Part shown: positions 15,724 to 24,701 of the stretch, piece by piece
Layout of the letters: each line of letters starts with the position of its first letter
Position numbering within the stretch: position 1 is the stretch's first letter
NCBI GenBank assembly: GCA_016865865.1
Contig: VGOC01000025.1
Span: 1-36,605, forward strand
DNA: 36,605 nucleotides
From: Chloroflexota bacterium
GTDB taxonomy: Bacteria; Chloroflexota; Anaerolineae; Anaerolineales; UBA11858
Direction of reading: 5' to 3'
Made by a program: the position numbers and the translations under genes
Notes under the pieces: model-generated
The model's input: only the letters and a program-made list of their open reading frames with translations
Told to the model about the DNA's origin: nothing
Databases searched by the model: none

Positions 15724-17934
15724 ATGAACCTGTCCTCACGCTTTTCCTTGTTGGGGAAAGGCATATATTTGCGGCCGCGCCAGACCAGTATTCGCAGCCG
15801 CGTCACCTATGGGGTCATTGTGCTGGTCATCGTGACGGTGATTCTTGGGGGACTACCTGCCATTGGAATCGCCTGGTTTCAATTGGATCGCCAACTGCGA
15901 TTTCATGTCCAAGATACCCAGTTAGCGACGCAGGCGCTCTACGTGGCCGAGCAGGAACAGTTGCTTAAATTGGCCGCCCTGGTAGCGGAGCGTCCCACCC
16001 TATGTACCCTCCTTCGGAGCGACGATGTGGAACAGTTGACCGGCTATTTGGAAACGCTGCGACAGGAAACAGCCGCCGATGCGCTCGTCGTCGTGAGCGG
16101 CGGCCAACAAATCATTGTGTCGAGCCGGGCTGACGTGCCGACGCCGGATACGTTATTGGATGACCGCCAATTGCCCTTTACCGATTTCATCCTTCTGGAG
16201 AACCCGCCCCAACTGGGCATCTTTTCCATCAGTGAGTTGGGAGCGGCAACTTCATGTGGGCAGGATACGACAGGGCAGGTGATCGTCTTGCAGGTGCTGG
16301 ATAGTGATTTCATGCGCCAATTAGCCGAGCACACCGGCCTGGAACAAAGCCTGATTATCGGCGAGAATCGCGTTGCCACCAGCCTGGATAATGCTCCAGA
16401 TTGGCCGCTCAATCCAGAGGCTGCTGAACTGGTGATTCGCACGCAAACCTCCTGTTGCACAACGGGCGCCAGCGAGGAAAAGACCTACTATGTCGGCCTG
16501 GTGCCATTGGTAGATCATCAGGGTTCCGTGATCGCACTCAGTGAGACGGCGCTGCCGAGGGACGCAATCCATCGCAATATGATCTACGCCATCACTCTGA
16601 TGTTTGGGACCAGCGTATTGGTTGCCGCGGGCAGCGCCATCCTGGCAACGGTGCTGGCGCGCCGCGTCACTCAACCTCTGAGCGCCTTGAGCGAGGCTGC
16701 CCGGCAAATGAGCGTCGGCGCTCTGGAAACCCCAATTCCCATCCAAAGCGGATATATCGAGATCGATGAGCTAGCCAGCCAGTTGGATCGTTCACGACGT
16801 CATTTAGCGCAGATAATTCAGGTCACCCGGCGTGAATTGAAGCGCATCACTCTGCTATTGGGCGCGACTCGGGAGGGCATGATTACCCTGGATGAGAATG
16901 GCCTGGTGACCTGGTTCAATCTCGAAGCCAGGCAGATTTTAGGATATTCGGCCGCCGATCTCTGGCGCAAGCACTGCGACCAGGTTTTCCGCCCTGCGCC
17001 CGGCGAGGCTGCTTCCCTGAACCAGATTTTCCAACCACCGGAGAGGCAATTGCCGCCCGCGCGGTTGACCATCCTCGACGCTTACGACCACCCTATCACT
17101 CTGGCAGTTTCCACCTCCTGGCTGGAATATGATCTCCCGAGGGAGCCACGGCGTGAGCGGATTCTGTTGATCCGTGAGGTCAGTGAAGAGGAAGCTATCA
17201 ATCGGCTGCGCACCGAATTCCTGGCCAATGTAGCCCATGAATTCCGCACTCCTCTGACCGGCATCTCCGCCGCCACCGAATTGCTCGAAGATGAGAGTTC
17301 CAGCCTGACGCCGGAAGAAGTGACCTCCCTGGCGAATACAGTTCGCCTGAGCGCTACACACTTGCAGACTCTGGTGGATAACCTGTTAGAAAGCGTTCTG
17401 ATCGATGCAGATTGTTTTCGATTGCGCCGTCGTCCCTTCACGCTCGCGGATGAATTACGCATCGCCACCGAGATGATGTCCCCCCTGCTCAGACGCCGCC
17501 AACAACAGCTCAGCGTGGAGGTGCCCGACAACCTGCCCACCCTATGGGCCGATCCTGACCGACTAAGACAGGCGTTGGTCAACCTGCTGCAAAATGCCAG
17601 CAAGTTCAGCCCGAAAGGAACTCAGATCACGCTTGCAGTCGAGGTGGAGAATAGTTGGATCACCCTTGCTGTCCTCGATGCCGGGCCTGGCCTGCCGGCT
17701 GAGCGCTTTTCCAATCTGTTCGATCGCTTTTGGGTGGGGGATCAACCGCGTGGGGCGCAATACGGGATCGGCTTTGGTTTGCCCATCGTCAAAGCAATCG
17801 TGGATGCGCACGGAGGACGAGTCGGCGCAGAAAATCGCGCTGAGGGCGGCGCCAGGGTTTGGTTTTCCCTGCCGATTCGGCTGGACGAAGATTCCCATAA
17901 CGGTCGTTTCAGGGTTGAAGGAAATCTCTCGTGA
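15724..17934 (+). CDS. Membrane sensor histidine kinase (extracytoplasmic sensor, HAMP, PAS, HisKA, HATPase_c)
   Basis: N-terminal and ~aa 290 TM segments; HAMP (ARRVTQPLSALSEAARQMSVGALE); PAS-like (MITLDENGLVTWFNLEARQILGY); H-box FLANVAHEFRTPLTGI; N box NLLQNASKFSP; G boxes LDAGPGLP, YGIGFGLPIVKAIVDAHGG. Confidence 0.92.
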   Translation: MNLSSRFSLLGKGIYLRPRQTSIRSRVTYGVIVLVIVTVILGGLPAIGIAWFQLDRQLRFHVQDTQLATQALYVAEQEQLLKLAALVAERPTLCTLLRSDDVEQLTGYLETLRQETAADALVVVSGGQQIIVSSRADVPTPDTLLDDRQLPFTDFILLENPPQLGIFSISELGAATSCGQDTTGQVIVLQVLDSDFMRQLAEHTGLEQSLIIGENRVATSLDNAPDWPLNPEAAELVIRTQTSCCTTGASEEKTYYVGLVPLVDHQGSVIALSETALPRDAIHRNMIYAITLMFGTSVLVAAGSAILATVLARRVTQPLSALSEAARQMSVGALETPIPIQSGYIEIDELASQLDRSRRHLAQIIQVTRRELKRITLLLGATREGMITLDENGLVTWFNLEARQILGYSAADLWRKHCDQVFRPAPGEAASLNQIFQPPERQLPPARLTILDAYDHPITLAVSTSWLEYDLPREPRRERILLIREVSEEEAINRLRTEFLANVAHEFRTPLTGISAATELLEDESSSLTPEEVTSLANTVRLSATHLQTLVDNLLESVLIDADCFRLRRRPFTLADELRIATEMMSPLLRRRQQQLSVEVPDNLPTLWADPDRLRQALVNLLQNASKFSPKGTQITLAVEVENSWITLAVLDAGPGLPAERFSNLFDRFWVGDQPRGAQYGIGFGLPIVKAIVDAHGGRVGAENRAEGGARVWFSLPIRLDEDSHNGRFRVEGNLS

Positions 17935-18617
17935 CCAAAATCCTCATCGTGGACGATGATTTGGCGTTGGCGGATGTGTTGGCCTTCACATTGCGGCGGT
18001 CCGGCTTCGAAGTCGTTCTGGCCCATGATGGCCGTGAAGCCCTGGAGCAGTATGACCGGGAGCATCCCGATTTGATCGTGCTCGATTGGACGCTGCCTCA
18101 CATGGACGGGCTGAGCGTCTGCTCGAAGGTGCGCGCGGAGTCGAATGTCCCTATCGTCATGCTGACCGTGCGTTACTCCGATGACGATGTGGTCGCCGCT
18201 CTGGAAGCCGGCGCCGACGAATACATCACCAAACCCTTCAGCCCGCGCCAGTTGGTTGCGCGCCTGCAGGCGGTTCTGCGAAGAGCCATCGGGGAGCCGC
18301 AAGAGATTTTAAGCGCTGGAGCGCTCACCCTGGATGTGGAACGCCGCCAGGCCAATTGGAAGGGCGGCTCTCCGATACACCTTACGCCCCTGGAAACGCG
18401 CCTGTTGCAGGCGCTGTTGCAGAACGTCGGGCATGTCCTGAGCGTCGAAAGCCTGATTGTGTGCGTCTGGGGACCGGAGGGTGCAACCTCCGATATGCTC
18501 AAACAATTGATCTACCGCCTGCGCAGAAAGATCGAACCTGATCCTGCTGCTCCCACATTGATCAATACGATCCCTTTCGCAGGATATGTGTTGAATCTAC
18601 CTGCAGACTCTCCATGA
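17931..18617 (+). CDS. OmpR/PhoB-family response regulator
   Basis: Receiver domain ILIVDDDLALADVL...DLIVLDWTLPHMDGL...YITKPFSPRQLVARLQAVLRR plus winged-helix C-terminus; overlaps the kinase gene by 4 nt. Confidence 0.93.
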   Translation: MTKILIVDDDLALADVLAFTLRRSGFEVVLAHDGREALEQYDREHPDLIVLDWTLPHMDGLSVCSKVRAESNVPIVMLTVRYSDDDVVAALEAGADEYITKPFSPRQLVARLQAVLRRAIGEPQEILSAGALTLDVERRQANWKGGSPIHLTPLETRLLQALLQNVGHVLSVESLIVCVWGPEGATSDMLKQLIYRLRRKIEPDPAAPTLINTIPFAGYVLNLPADSP

Positions 18618-18719
18618 CTAACTTTTCGCTTTTTGTTACTCCTTTGTGACGGTCAGACAATAGCTTTCGTTACCCGCAGCCGCTATACTGGAAAATAGTT
18701 AGCACTTTTACCCAGACAA

Positions 18720-18866
18720 GTCACCCTGAGGAAGCGTCTTTTGCGACCGAAGGGTCTCATGGTTACCAAGCGAGGAGATTCTTCGCCGCTGAAAGCCTAC
18801 CCTTAGCGTTTGCCTGAGTGCTCACGCCGAAGGCTTGCGAAGGGAATGTCAGCGGCTCAGAATGAC
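18720..18866. repeat. Dispersed repeat with terminal inverted repeats GTCACCCTGAG ... CTCAGAATGAC
   Basis: GTCACCCTGAG...GACCGAAGGGTCTC...GAGATTCTTCGCCGCTGAAAG...GGCTCAGAATGAC; ends 9/11 complementary. It overlaps the 5' extension of the ORF called at 18810. Confidence 0.55.
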
Positions 18867-18899
18867 ACCTTGACTAAGAAGGTAGTGGAGGTGGCTGCC

Positions 18900-19496
18900 A
18901 TGACTACGACGATTTCCGAAGGACGCGTGAAGCGGTTATGCAATTACTCGATTGCCAGCGCTGACATGTACTATTCTGCCTTGGAGCAGCGTGACGTTTA
19001 TGTGCGGGAAAGCCCTCAAGAGGGGCTTCGCTTATGGGGTGAAACCCCCAGCGGAGGTCCCGCCACATCTGTAGATTTGTGCCAGGTGCTTCTGGAGTAT
19101 GCTATGTACTGCCGATCGTGGTGCGGTATGCCCGAAGCATCCTATCGAATGAAGAATTTCGGGGAACGGTTGGGCCACGACCTGGCAATATTCCTGGAAG
19201 AGAGCACCCCTGTCAGGTTGGCAGACAATCCTGGCGTCTGCGCTTTAGAAGCCGTGGTGGAGGCGATGAATGCCTATCTCGTTATCGAGCGGGTTGGCCC
19301 CGAACTACACTTCATCATCGCCGATTGCGCGTTATACGAAGCCGCCGAGCGCACCGGCCTGCGAAATGTGGAATTAGCGCAGTTGGGCCTCAATGCCCTG
19401 TGCCAGAGTCTCATCCATACGATAGACCCGCACCTGGTTTTGACCGCTCCTACCGAGATTCACCCAAGACCCTTTTTTTCGGTACTGGCACCATAG
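18900..19496 (+). CDS. Hypothetical protein (start adjusted to MTTTISEG)
   Basis: ORF with no recognised family: CNYSIASADMYYSALEQRDVYVRESPQEG...; upstream part of the called ORF is repeat-derived. Confidence 0.6.
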   Translation: MTTTISEGRVKRLCNYSIASADMYYSALEQRDVYVRESPQEGLRLWGETPSGGPATSVDLCQVLLEYAMYCRSWCGMPEASYRMKNFGERLGHDLAIFLEESTPVRLADNPGVCALEAVVEAMNAYLVIERVGPELHFIIADCALYEAAERTGLRNVELAQLGLNALCQSLIHTIDPHLVLTAPTEIHPRPFFSVLAP

Positions 19497-19544
19497 TATG
19501 CCGTCTAATCCCACCCCAACCCGAATAAGGAGAATCTCAACGTT

Positions 19545-20387
19545 ATGAATGAACTACGAATTGACGCCTTGTTGCCTGCCGAAATGGCCCGGCGCGCAGA
19601 ATACATTGGCGTTCGTAAAACGGAAACGCCGATGTTGCGCATGTTTGCCCTGGCGTTGCTGGCAGGCGCGTTCATCGCGATGGGGGCGATCTTTGCCACC
19701 ATCCTTGCCACTGGCGCGAGCGGGGCATTGACATTTGGAGTCACCAAGCTTCTGGTGGGGTTGGTGTTTTGCCTCGGCCTGATCCTGGTGATCGTGGGCG
19801 GCGCAGAACTCTTTACCGGCAACAACCTGATCGTGATGGCCTGGGCCAGCGGCAAAGTCACCACCCGCGCCCTGCTGCGCAATTGGGTGATCGTCTACCT
19901 GGGCAACTTTATCGGCTCCGTGGGAACCGCGATCCTGGTCTTCCTGAGCAAACAATACACGTTTGGAGGCGGGAGCGTGGGAACGACCATGCTCGGTATC
20001 GCTCATAGCAAGGTCGGCCTTGGCTTTGTACAGGCAATTGTCCTGGGCATCCTGTGCAACGCCCTGGTCTGCCTGGCCGTGTGGCTGACCTTCAGCGCCC
20101 GCAGCACGGTGGACAAAATTGCCGCTATCATCTTTCCGATCAGTGCTTTCGTGGCAGCGGGCTTCGAACACTGCATCGCCAACATGTACTTCGTGCCGGT
20201 CGCTCTCTTCGTCAAACATTTCGACCCCGTCTTTACTGCCAGCACGGGCATGGATCTTACCAACCTCACCTGGGGCACATTTCTCATCAATAATCTGTTG
20301 CCGGTAACCATTGGAAATGTCATTGGCGGTTCGTTGTTTGTCGCCGGCATCTATTGGGTGATTTTCCTGCGTGGCGCAGAAGAATAA
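19545..20387 (+). CDS. focA: Formate/nitrite transporter family (FocA/NirC) channel
   Basis: GGAELFTGNNLIVMAWASGKVTTRALLRNWVIVYLGNFIGSVG, GILCNALVCLAVWLTFSARSTVDKIAAIIFPISAFVAAGFEHCIANMYFVPVAL, NLLPVTIGNVIGGSLFVAGIYW. Confidence 0.94.
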   Translation: MNELRIDALLPAEMARRAEYIGVRKTETPMLRMFALALLAGAFIAMGAIFATILATGASGALTFGVTKLLVGLVFCLGLILVIVGGAELFTGNNLIVMAWASGKVTTRALLRNWVIVYLGNFIGSVGTAILVFLSKQYTFGGGSVGTTMLGIAHSKVGLGFVQAIVLGILCNALVCLAVWLTFSARSTVDKIAAIIFPISAFVAAGFEHCIANMYFVPVALFVKHFDPVFTASTGMDLTNLTWGTFLINNLLPVTIGNVIGGSLFVAGIYWVIFLRGAEE

Positions 20388-20411
20388 GTATCGTTGAGAA
20401 AGGAAAAAATA

Positions 20412-20645
20412 ATGAAAGCCTATGTCTTGATCAATGTTCGTACAGGAGAGATGGGGCAAGTCGTCCGCCAACTAAAGCGTGTCACTGGCGTCCTGGAAGC
20501 CAGCATGACTTTTGGCCCGTATGACGCTGTTGCCATCATCGAAGCTGAAGATGTGAAAGCCCTCGGCAAGATCATCTACAGCCAGATTCAACCTATCCCT
20601 GGCATCGTGGATACTCTCACCTGCCTGGCTGTCGAAATGGAATAA
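20412..20645 (+). CDS. Lrp/AsnC ligand-binding (RAM/ACT-like) stand-alone domain
   Basis: MKAYVLINVRTGEMGQVVRQLKRVTGVLEASMTFGPYDAVAIIEAEDVKALGKIIYSQIQPIPGIVDTLTCLAV; no HTH. Confidence 0.85.
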   Translation: MKAYVLINVRTGEMGQVVRQLKRVTGVLEASMTFGPYDAVAIIEAEDVKALGKIIYSQIQPIPGIVDTLTCLAVEME

Positions 20646-20747
20646 CCATCGAAGCCATCGAATAATAAAGAAAGGCTGATATAATTCGGAGGGTCGTTGC
20701 GCTGTTCGGTATGCAACGATCCTCTGATTTTTAAGCGTGAACAAGGC

Positions 20748-21401
20748 ATGATGGCAGAAGAAACCCGCTGGCTTTTAGGCGACACACCGAATCCCTTGGG
20801 AGATCGTGCGGATGAGATCCGCGCCGAACTGCGCGGCCGCGAGCCTTATGATCTGGCCAACCGAACGGGGGCGATCTACACCCCAACAGGAGATTCGGGA
20901 GGGGAGTTCAAGTTGGCTCTGTGGGGCCGCGAGGTGATTTTCAGCTTTCCGGATTGCACGGCGAAAGACGCCCTCACCGGGGAAGTACTGAATACTTTCG
21001 ACCAGACCCTGGTGCTCTACTATTTCCATCTCTCCGATGGCGCTCCTCAGGATGGGAGATGGATCGCCTTCTCCGAACTGCCTGACGGCAAGTTCTACGC
21101 CCAGGCCTACGAAGGATATACCGGGCAGGAGTTGACGAAGACCTTTGGCAGTGACTTGCAAGCCTTCATCGAAGCGGCTGAGAAGCTGGGCGGACGGAGA
21201 GAATTCTTCGGCAATATCGCTTATTCCTACCAGGTCTTGCCGCGCCTGGCGATTATGGTGGTCTGCTGGTTGGGCGACGAGGATTTCCCTGCCTCGTATC
21301 GCATCCTCTTCGACGCCGCCGCCAGTCATCACCTGACCACCGACGGCTGCGCCATCCTGGGTAGCACACTGGCGAGGAAGTTGATAAAAGCAAAAAGATG
21401 A
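20748..21401 (+). CDS. DUF3786-like protein
   Basis: Pattern REPYDLANRTGAIYT...GGEFKLALWGREVIFSFPDC...LVLYYFHLSDGAPQDGRWIAFSELPDGKFYAQAYEGYTGQEL. Confidence 0.7.
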   Translation: MMAEETRWLLGDTPNPLGDRADEIRAELRGREPYDLANRTGAIYTPTGDSGGEFKLALWGREVIFSFPDCTAKDALTGEVLNTFDQTLVLYYFHLSDGAPQDGRWIAFSELPDGKFYAQAYEGYTGQELTKTFGSDLQAFIEAAEKLGGRREFFGNIAYSYQVLPRLAIMVVCWLGDEDFPASYRILFDAAASHHLTTDGCAILGSTLARKLIKAKR

Positions 21402-21838
21402 CAAAGCTTCAAAACGAGATTAAGCAAAAAAAGAAAAAACTCGAAACGATATTATCCGAACATCACGTTGTATTGGCTTATCTTTATGGTTCACAGGCTC
21501 GTGGTGAAGCCGGTTCCCTCTCAGATGTAGATATTGCCGTATTGTTTGCAGAAGAACTTACTGAAAAGGAACGTTTTCAGCACGTGCTGCAATTGATTGG
21601 CGAACTTGGACAAACTTTTCGTCGCGATGACGTTTCCGTTGTAGATTTAGCCGAAGCCTCGCCCTTATTGCGTCATCGGGTATATTACGAAGGCCGTTTG
21701 TTATACTGCGCCAGCGAAACGCAGCGTATTCATTTCGAGGTTACCGCGCTGCGAGATTATGTTGATACACAACCACTACGCAGGCTCAAAAAGAAGTATG
21801 TCACGAAACGATTCGCAGAACCGGAGCGTAAAAAATGA
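21398..21838 (+). CDS. MNT-type minimal nucleotidyltransferase (antitoxin of MNT/HEPN pair)
   Basis: AYLYGSQARGEAGSLSDVDIAVLF: GSxxRGxxxxxSDxDxxV nucleotidyltransferase motif. Confidence 0.9.
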   Translation: MTKLQNEIKQKKKKLETILSEHHVVLAYLYGSQARGEAGSLSDVDIAVLFAEELTEKERFQHVLQLIGELGQTFRRDDVSVVDLAEASPLLRHRVYYEGRLLYCASETQRIHFEVTALRDYVDTQPLRRLKKKYVTKRFAEPERKK

Positions 21839-22269
21839 TGGTAGATGTCGAAGCAGTGATCGAACGTCTCGAAGCTTTGGATGCCTACATCGCTGAATTA
21901 GAACATTTCGCCGGGTATTCTTTGAAAAGCCTGAGCGATGACTTCGTGAAATACCGGGCTGTTCAACGCAGTTTACAATTAGCGGCTCAGGCAGTGATTG
22001 ATATTGCGACGCATGTCATTGCCGCGGATTTCGATCACCGTGTGCAGGATTATCGCCAGGCTCTCATAGCCCTCGGCAGTGTTGGGGTGCTGACACCGGA
22101 ATTTGCGGAACGCCTGGCTCCCCTGGCAGGTTTTCGCAATATTTTGGTGCATGAATATCTGGCGGTTGATCCTGAGAAACTTTACTCAGCGTTGACCGAT
22201 AGCTTGGATGATCTTCGTGTGTTCGGGCAGCAAATTGCTCTTTACATACAACAAAGCGGTTCGCAGTGA
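21835..22269 (+). CDS. HEPN-domain (HepT/DUF86) RNase toxin
   Basis: YRAVQRSLQLAAQAVIDIATHVIAAD and GFRNILVHEYLAVD (Rx4-6H motif, RNILVHEY); 4-nt overlap with the MNT gene. Confidence 0.9.
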   Translation: MMVDVEAVIERLEALDAYIAELEHFAGYSLKSLSDDFVKYRAVQRSLQLAAQAVIDIATHVIAADFDHRVQDYRQALIALGSVGVLTPEFAERLAPLAGFRNILVHEYLAVDPEKLYSALTDSLDDLRVFGQQIALYIQQSGSQ

Positions 22270-22284
22270 CACACGGGAGAAGGA

Positions 22285-22400
22285 GTCTACTGAAAAAACT
22301 ACGAGTAGAGGATTCGGGGCGGCATATATGGGGGTGCGTGCGCAGCACGCACCCCCATATATGCCGCCCCGCCCCCTCGTTCAGGAGTTTTTTCAGTGAA
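22285..22400. repeat. Long hairpin element (>50-bp imperfect stem, 3-nt loop) upstream of cooC1
   Basis: ACTGAAAAAACTAC...CGGGGCGGCATATATGGGGGTGCGTGC-GCA-GCACGCACCCCCATATATGCCGCCCCG...GGAGTTTTTTCAGT. Confidence 0.75.
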
Positions 22401-22417
22401 CTCATCAAGGAGAGTCA

Positions 22418-23197
22418 ATGAAATTAGCCATTAGTGGTAAAGGCGGTGTGGGAAAGACGACCCTGGCGGCGCTCTTGGCGCAAGCCTACGCCGACATAGG
22501 CCGCGAGGTATTAGCGGTAGACGCCGATCCTTCGCCGTGCCTGGCGGGGGCATTGGGCTTCCCCGATGAACTGCGGGCGCGGCTCAAGCCCATCGCCGAA
22601 ATGGACGCCTTGATCGAGGAGCGCACCGGCGCCAAACCGGGCACGGTAGGCGGTTTCTTCACCCTCAACCCGCGTGTTGACGATATCCCCGAACGCTTCA
22701 GCGTGGTGCATCGCGGGGTGCGCCTGCTGGAAAGCGGCTCTGTGGATTTGGGTGGGTCGGGTTGCATCTGCCCAGAGGCGGCCATGCTCAAGACGCTCTT
22801 CACGCACCTGCTCTTCCGAAAGGACGATGTGCTCATCCTGGACATGTACGCCGGGGTCGAGCACCTGGGCCGCGCCACGGTGGATTTCGTGGACGCGATG
22901 ATCATCGTCGTCGAGCCGACCCGCCGCAGCCTGGGCACCGCACGACAAATCAAGAAGCTGGCAAACGACATCGGGCTGGATCGCCTCTGGCTGGTCGGGA
23001 ACAAGGTGCGCAATCGGGACGAGTCAGATTTTCTCGAATCAGAATCACCTGGAATTCCAGTCCTGGGCTTCCTGCCTGCGGATTTGGGAGTCCAAGAGGC
23101 CGATCGTTTGGGCATCCCCGTTTACGATCACGTGTCATCTTTAAAGGGTTCAGCGGAAAAAATGGCGGAGAGGTTGAGTGAGGAGTCAGGGTGTTAG
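22418..23197 (+). CDS. cooC: CooC-type nickel-insertion ATPase (paralog 1)
   Basis: MKLAISGKGGVGKTTLAALLAQAYADIGREVLAVDADPSPCLAGALG; ESGSVDLGGSGCICPEAAMLKTLF; DMYAGVEHLGRATVDFVDAMIIVVEPTRRSLGTARQI. Confidence 0.93.
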   Translation: MKLAISGKGGVGKTTLAALLAQAYADIGREVLAVDADPSPCLAGALGFPDELRARLKPIAEMDALIEERTGAKPGTVGGFFTLNPRVDDIPERFSVVHRGVRLLESGSVDLGGSGCICPEAAMLKTLFTHLLFRKDDVLILDMYAGVEHLGRATVDFVDAMIIVVEPTRRSLGTARQIKKLANDIGLDRLWLVGNKVRNRDESDFLESESPGIPVLGFLPADLGVQEADRLGIPVYDHVSSLKGSAEKMAERLSEESGC

Positions 23198-23224
23198 GAG
23201 GGTAGGAGTTAGGCATCCTAACAC
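23191..23224. repeat. Intergenic inverted repeat between the two cooC genes, overlapping the first stop codon
   Basis: GTGTTAGGA (23191-23199) / TCCTAACAC (23216-23224), perfect 9 bp. Confidence 0.55.
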
Positions 23225-23263
23225 CTAACCCGCAACTCCAAACTTACATACACGGAGTGTTCT

Positions 23264-24052
23264 ATGACAACAACCATCGCATTAGCCGGCAAAGGCGGTG
23301 TGGGTAAAACCACCGTGGCCGGTATGGTTATCAAATACCTGGCTCAGACGCAAACGGGCGCCATCCTGGGCATTGATGCCGACCCCAGCAGCAACCTGAA
23401 TATGGTATTAGGCCTGGATTTGGAATGGACGGTGGGCGACATCCGCGAGGACATGTTGACCCAGGTGCGAAATTCCCTGATGCAATCTGGCGCGGCGATG
23501 GGGTCGCTGCCCGGCGGCGTAACAAAAGCCGAACACCTGGATTTCGAAATCCGCTCATCGCTGGCGGAAGGCGACCATTTCGACTTGATCGCCATGGGCC
23601 GTGGCGAGGGGCCGGGTTGCTACTGCGCTGTCAATCATAATCTTCGGGAAGTGATTGACGCCATCGGCGGCGGCTACCATTATGTGGTGATTGACAACGA
23701 AGCCGGCATGGAGCACCTCAGCCGCCGCACGACGCGCAATGTGGATCATTTGCTGGTGGTCAGCGATCCTACGCAGCGCGGCATCATTACCGCCGAGCGC
23801 ATCGCCGCCATACGGGATGAGCTGGACATTGATATCGAGAACACCTACTTGATCTTGAACCGGCTTTCTGGAGAAATGCCAGCCCCCTTGCAGGAGCGCA
23901 TCGCCAAAATGGATATTCCGCTTCTGGGCGTGATCCCAGCCAGCGCTGAATTGGCCGAGTTCGAGTTCGATGGCCGCCCTCTGGTGGAATTGGGCGATGA
24001 ATCGCCGGTTTATCTGGCAGTCGTGAGGATGATGGAGAAAGTTTTGGGGTGA
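23264..24052 (+). CDS. cooC: CooC-type nickel-insertion ATPase (paralog 2)
   Basis: MTTTIALAGKGGVGKTTVAGMVIKYLAQ...LGIDADPSSNLNMVLG; GRGEGPGCYCAVNHNLREVID; DNEAGMEHLSRRTTRNVDHLLVVSDPTQRGI. Confidence 0.93.
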   Translation: MTTTIALAGKGGVGKTTVAGMVIKYLAQTQTGAILGIDADPSSNLNMVLGLDLEWTVGDIREDMLTQVRNSLMQSGAAMGSLPGGVTKAEHLDFEIRSSLAEGDHFDLIAMGRGEGPGCYCAVNHNLREVIDAIGGGYHYVVIDNEAGMEHLSRRTTRNVDHLLVVSDPTQRGIITAERIAAIRDELDIDIENTYLILNRLSGEMPAPLQERIAKMDIPLLGVIPASAELAEFEFDGRPLVELGDESPVYLAVVRMMEKVLG

Positions 24053-24127
24053 ACCTCTTCGGCGTTCGGAAATTTTCGAGGTTTTCTTCCTCGCCTGAAT
24101 TTCTCACTCTCGAAGGAGAATCATCTT

Positions 24128-24682
24128 ATGAAAGCCACTGAAATCCTTATGGAAGAGCATCGCGTGATCGAGCGGGTGTTGAACTCGATCGAGCTTGCCG
24201 CGCAGAGACTCTCGTCAGGACGGACGATTCCGGTTGAGTTCTTTTTGATTGCGGCTGATTTCATCAAGGGCTTTGCCGATGGCTGTCATCACAAAAAGGA
24301 AGAAGGTGTTCTATTCGTCGCGCTGGTCGCACATGGCATGTCGAGAGAGGCAGGACCAGTGGCTGTGATGCTGGCAGAACACGAGGAAGGGCGACGTTTG
24401 ACGCGCGCAATGCGAGAAGGCGCCGAGCGAATGCAAACAGGCGACCAGACCGCTATCTCCCAGGTTACTCAAAACGCACTGGGCTATGTGAGATTGTTAC
24501 GCCAGCACATACAGAAGGAAAATCAGATACTCTTTCCGATGGCTGACCAGATGATCCCGGTCGAAGAACATCAACAGATCGCAATGGCGTTCGACCACGT
24601 CGAGCATGAGGAAACCGGCGCGGGGATTCACGAAAAGTATCTTGGTCTTGCGGCTGTGTTGGAGAAGGCGGTGATGACCTGA
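24128..24682 (+). CDS. Hemerythrin-like HHE domain protein
   Basis: LMEEHRVIERVLNSIE...FIKGFADGCHHKKEEGVLFVAL...MLAEHEEGRRL...LRQHIQKENQILFPMAD. Confidence 0.9.
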   Translation: MKATEILMEEHRVIERVLNSIELAAQRLSSGRTIPVEFFLIAADFIKGFADGCHHKKEEGVLFVALVAHGMSREAGPVAVMLAEHEEGRRLTRAMREGAERMQTGDQTAISQVTQNALGYVRLLRQHIQKENQILFPMADQMIPVEEHQQIAMAFDHVEHEETGAGIHEKYLGLAAVLEKAVMT

Positions 24683-24701
24683 GAAGCTGTGTAAGGGGTA
24701 A

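Noticed and set aside
22285-22400. Target-site duplication around the second long hairpin
   Set aside because: Flanks (..GGAGTCT and GAACTCAT..) show no convincing direct repeat, so insertion is not demonstrated for this one.
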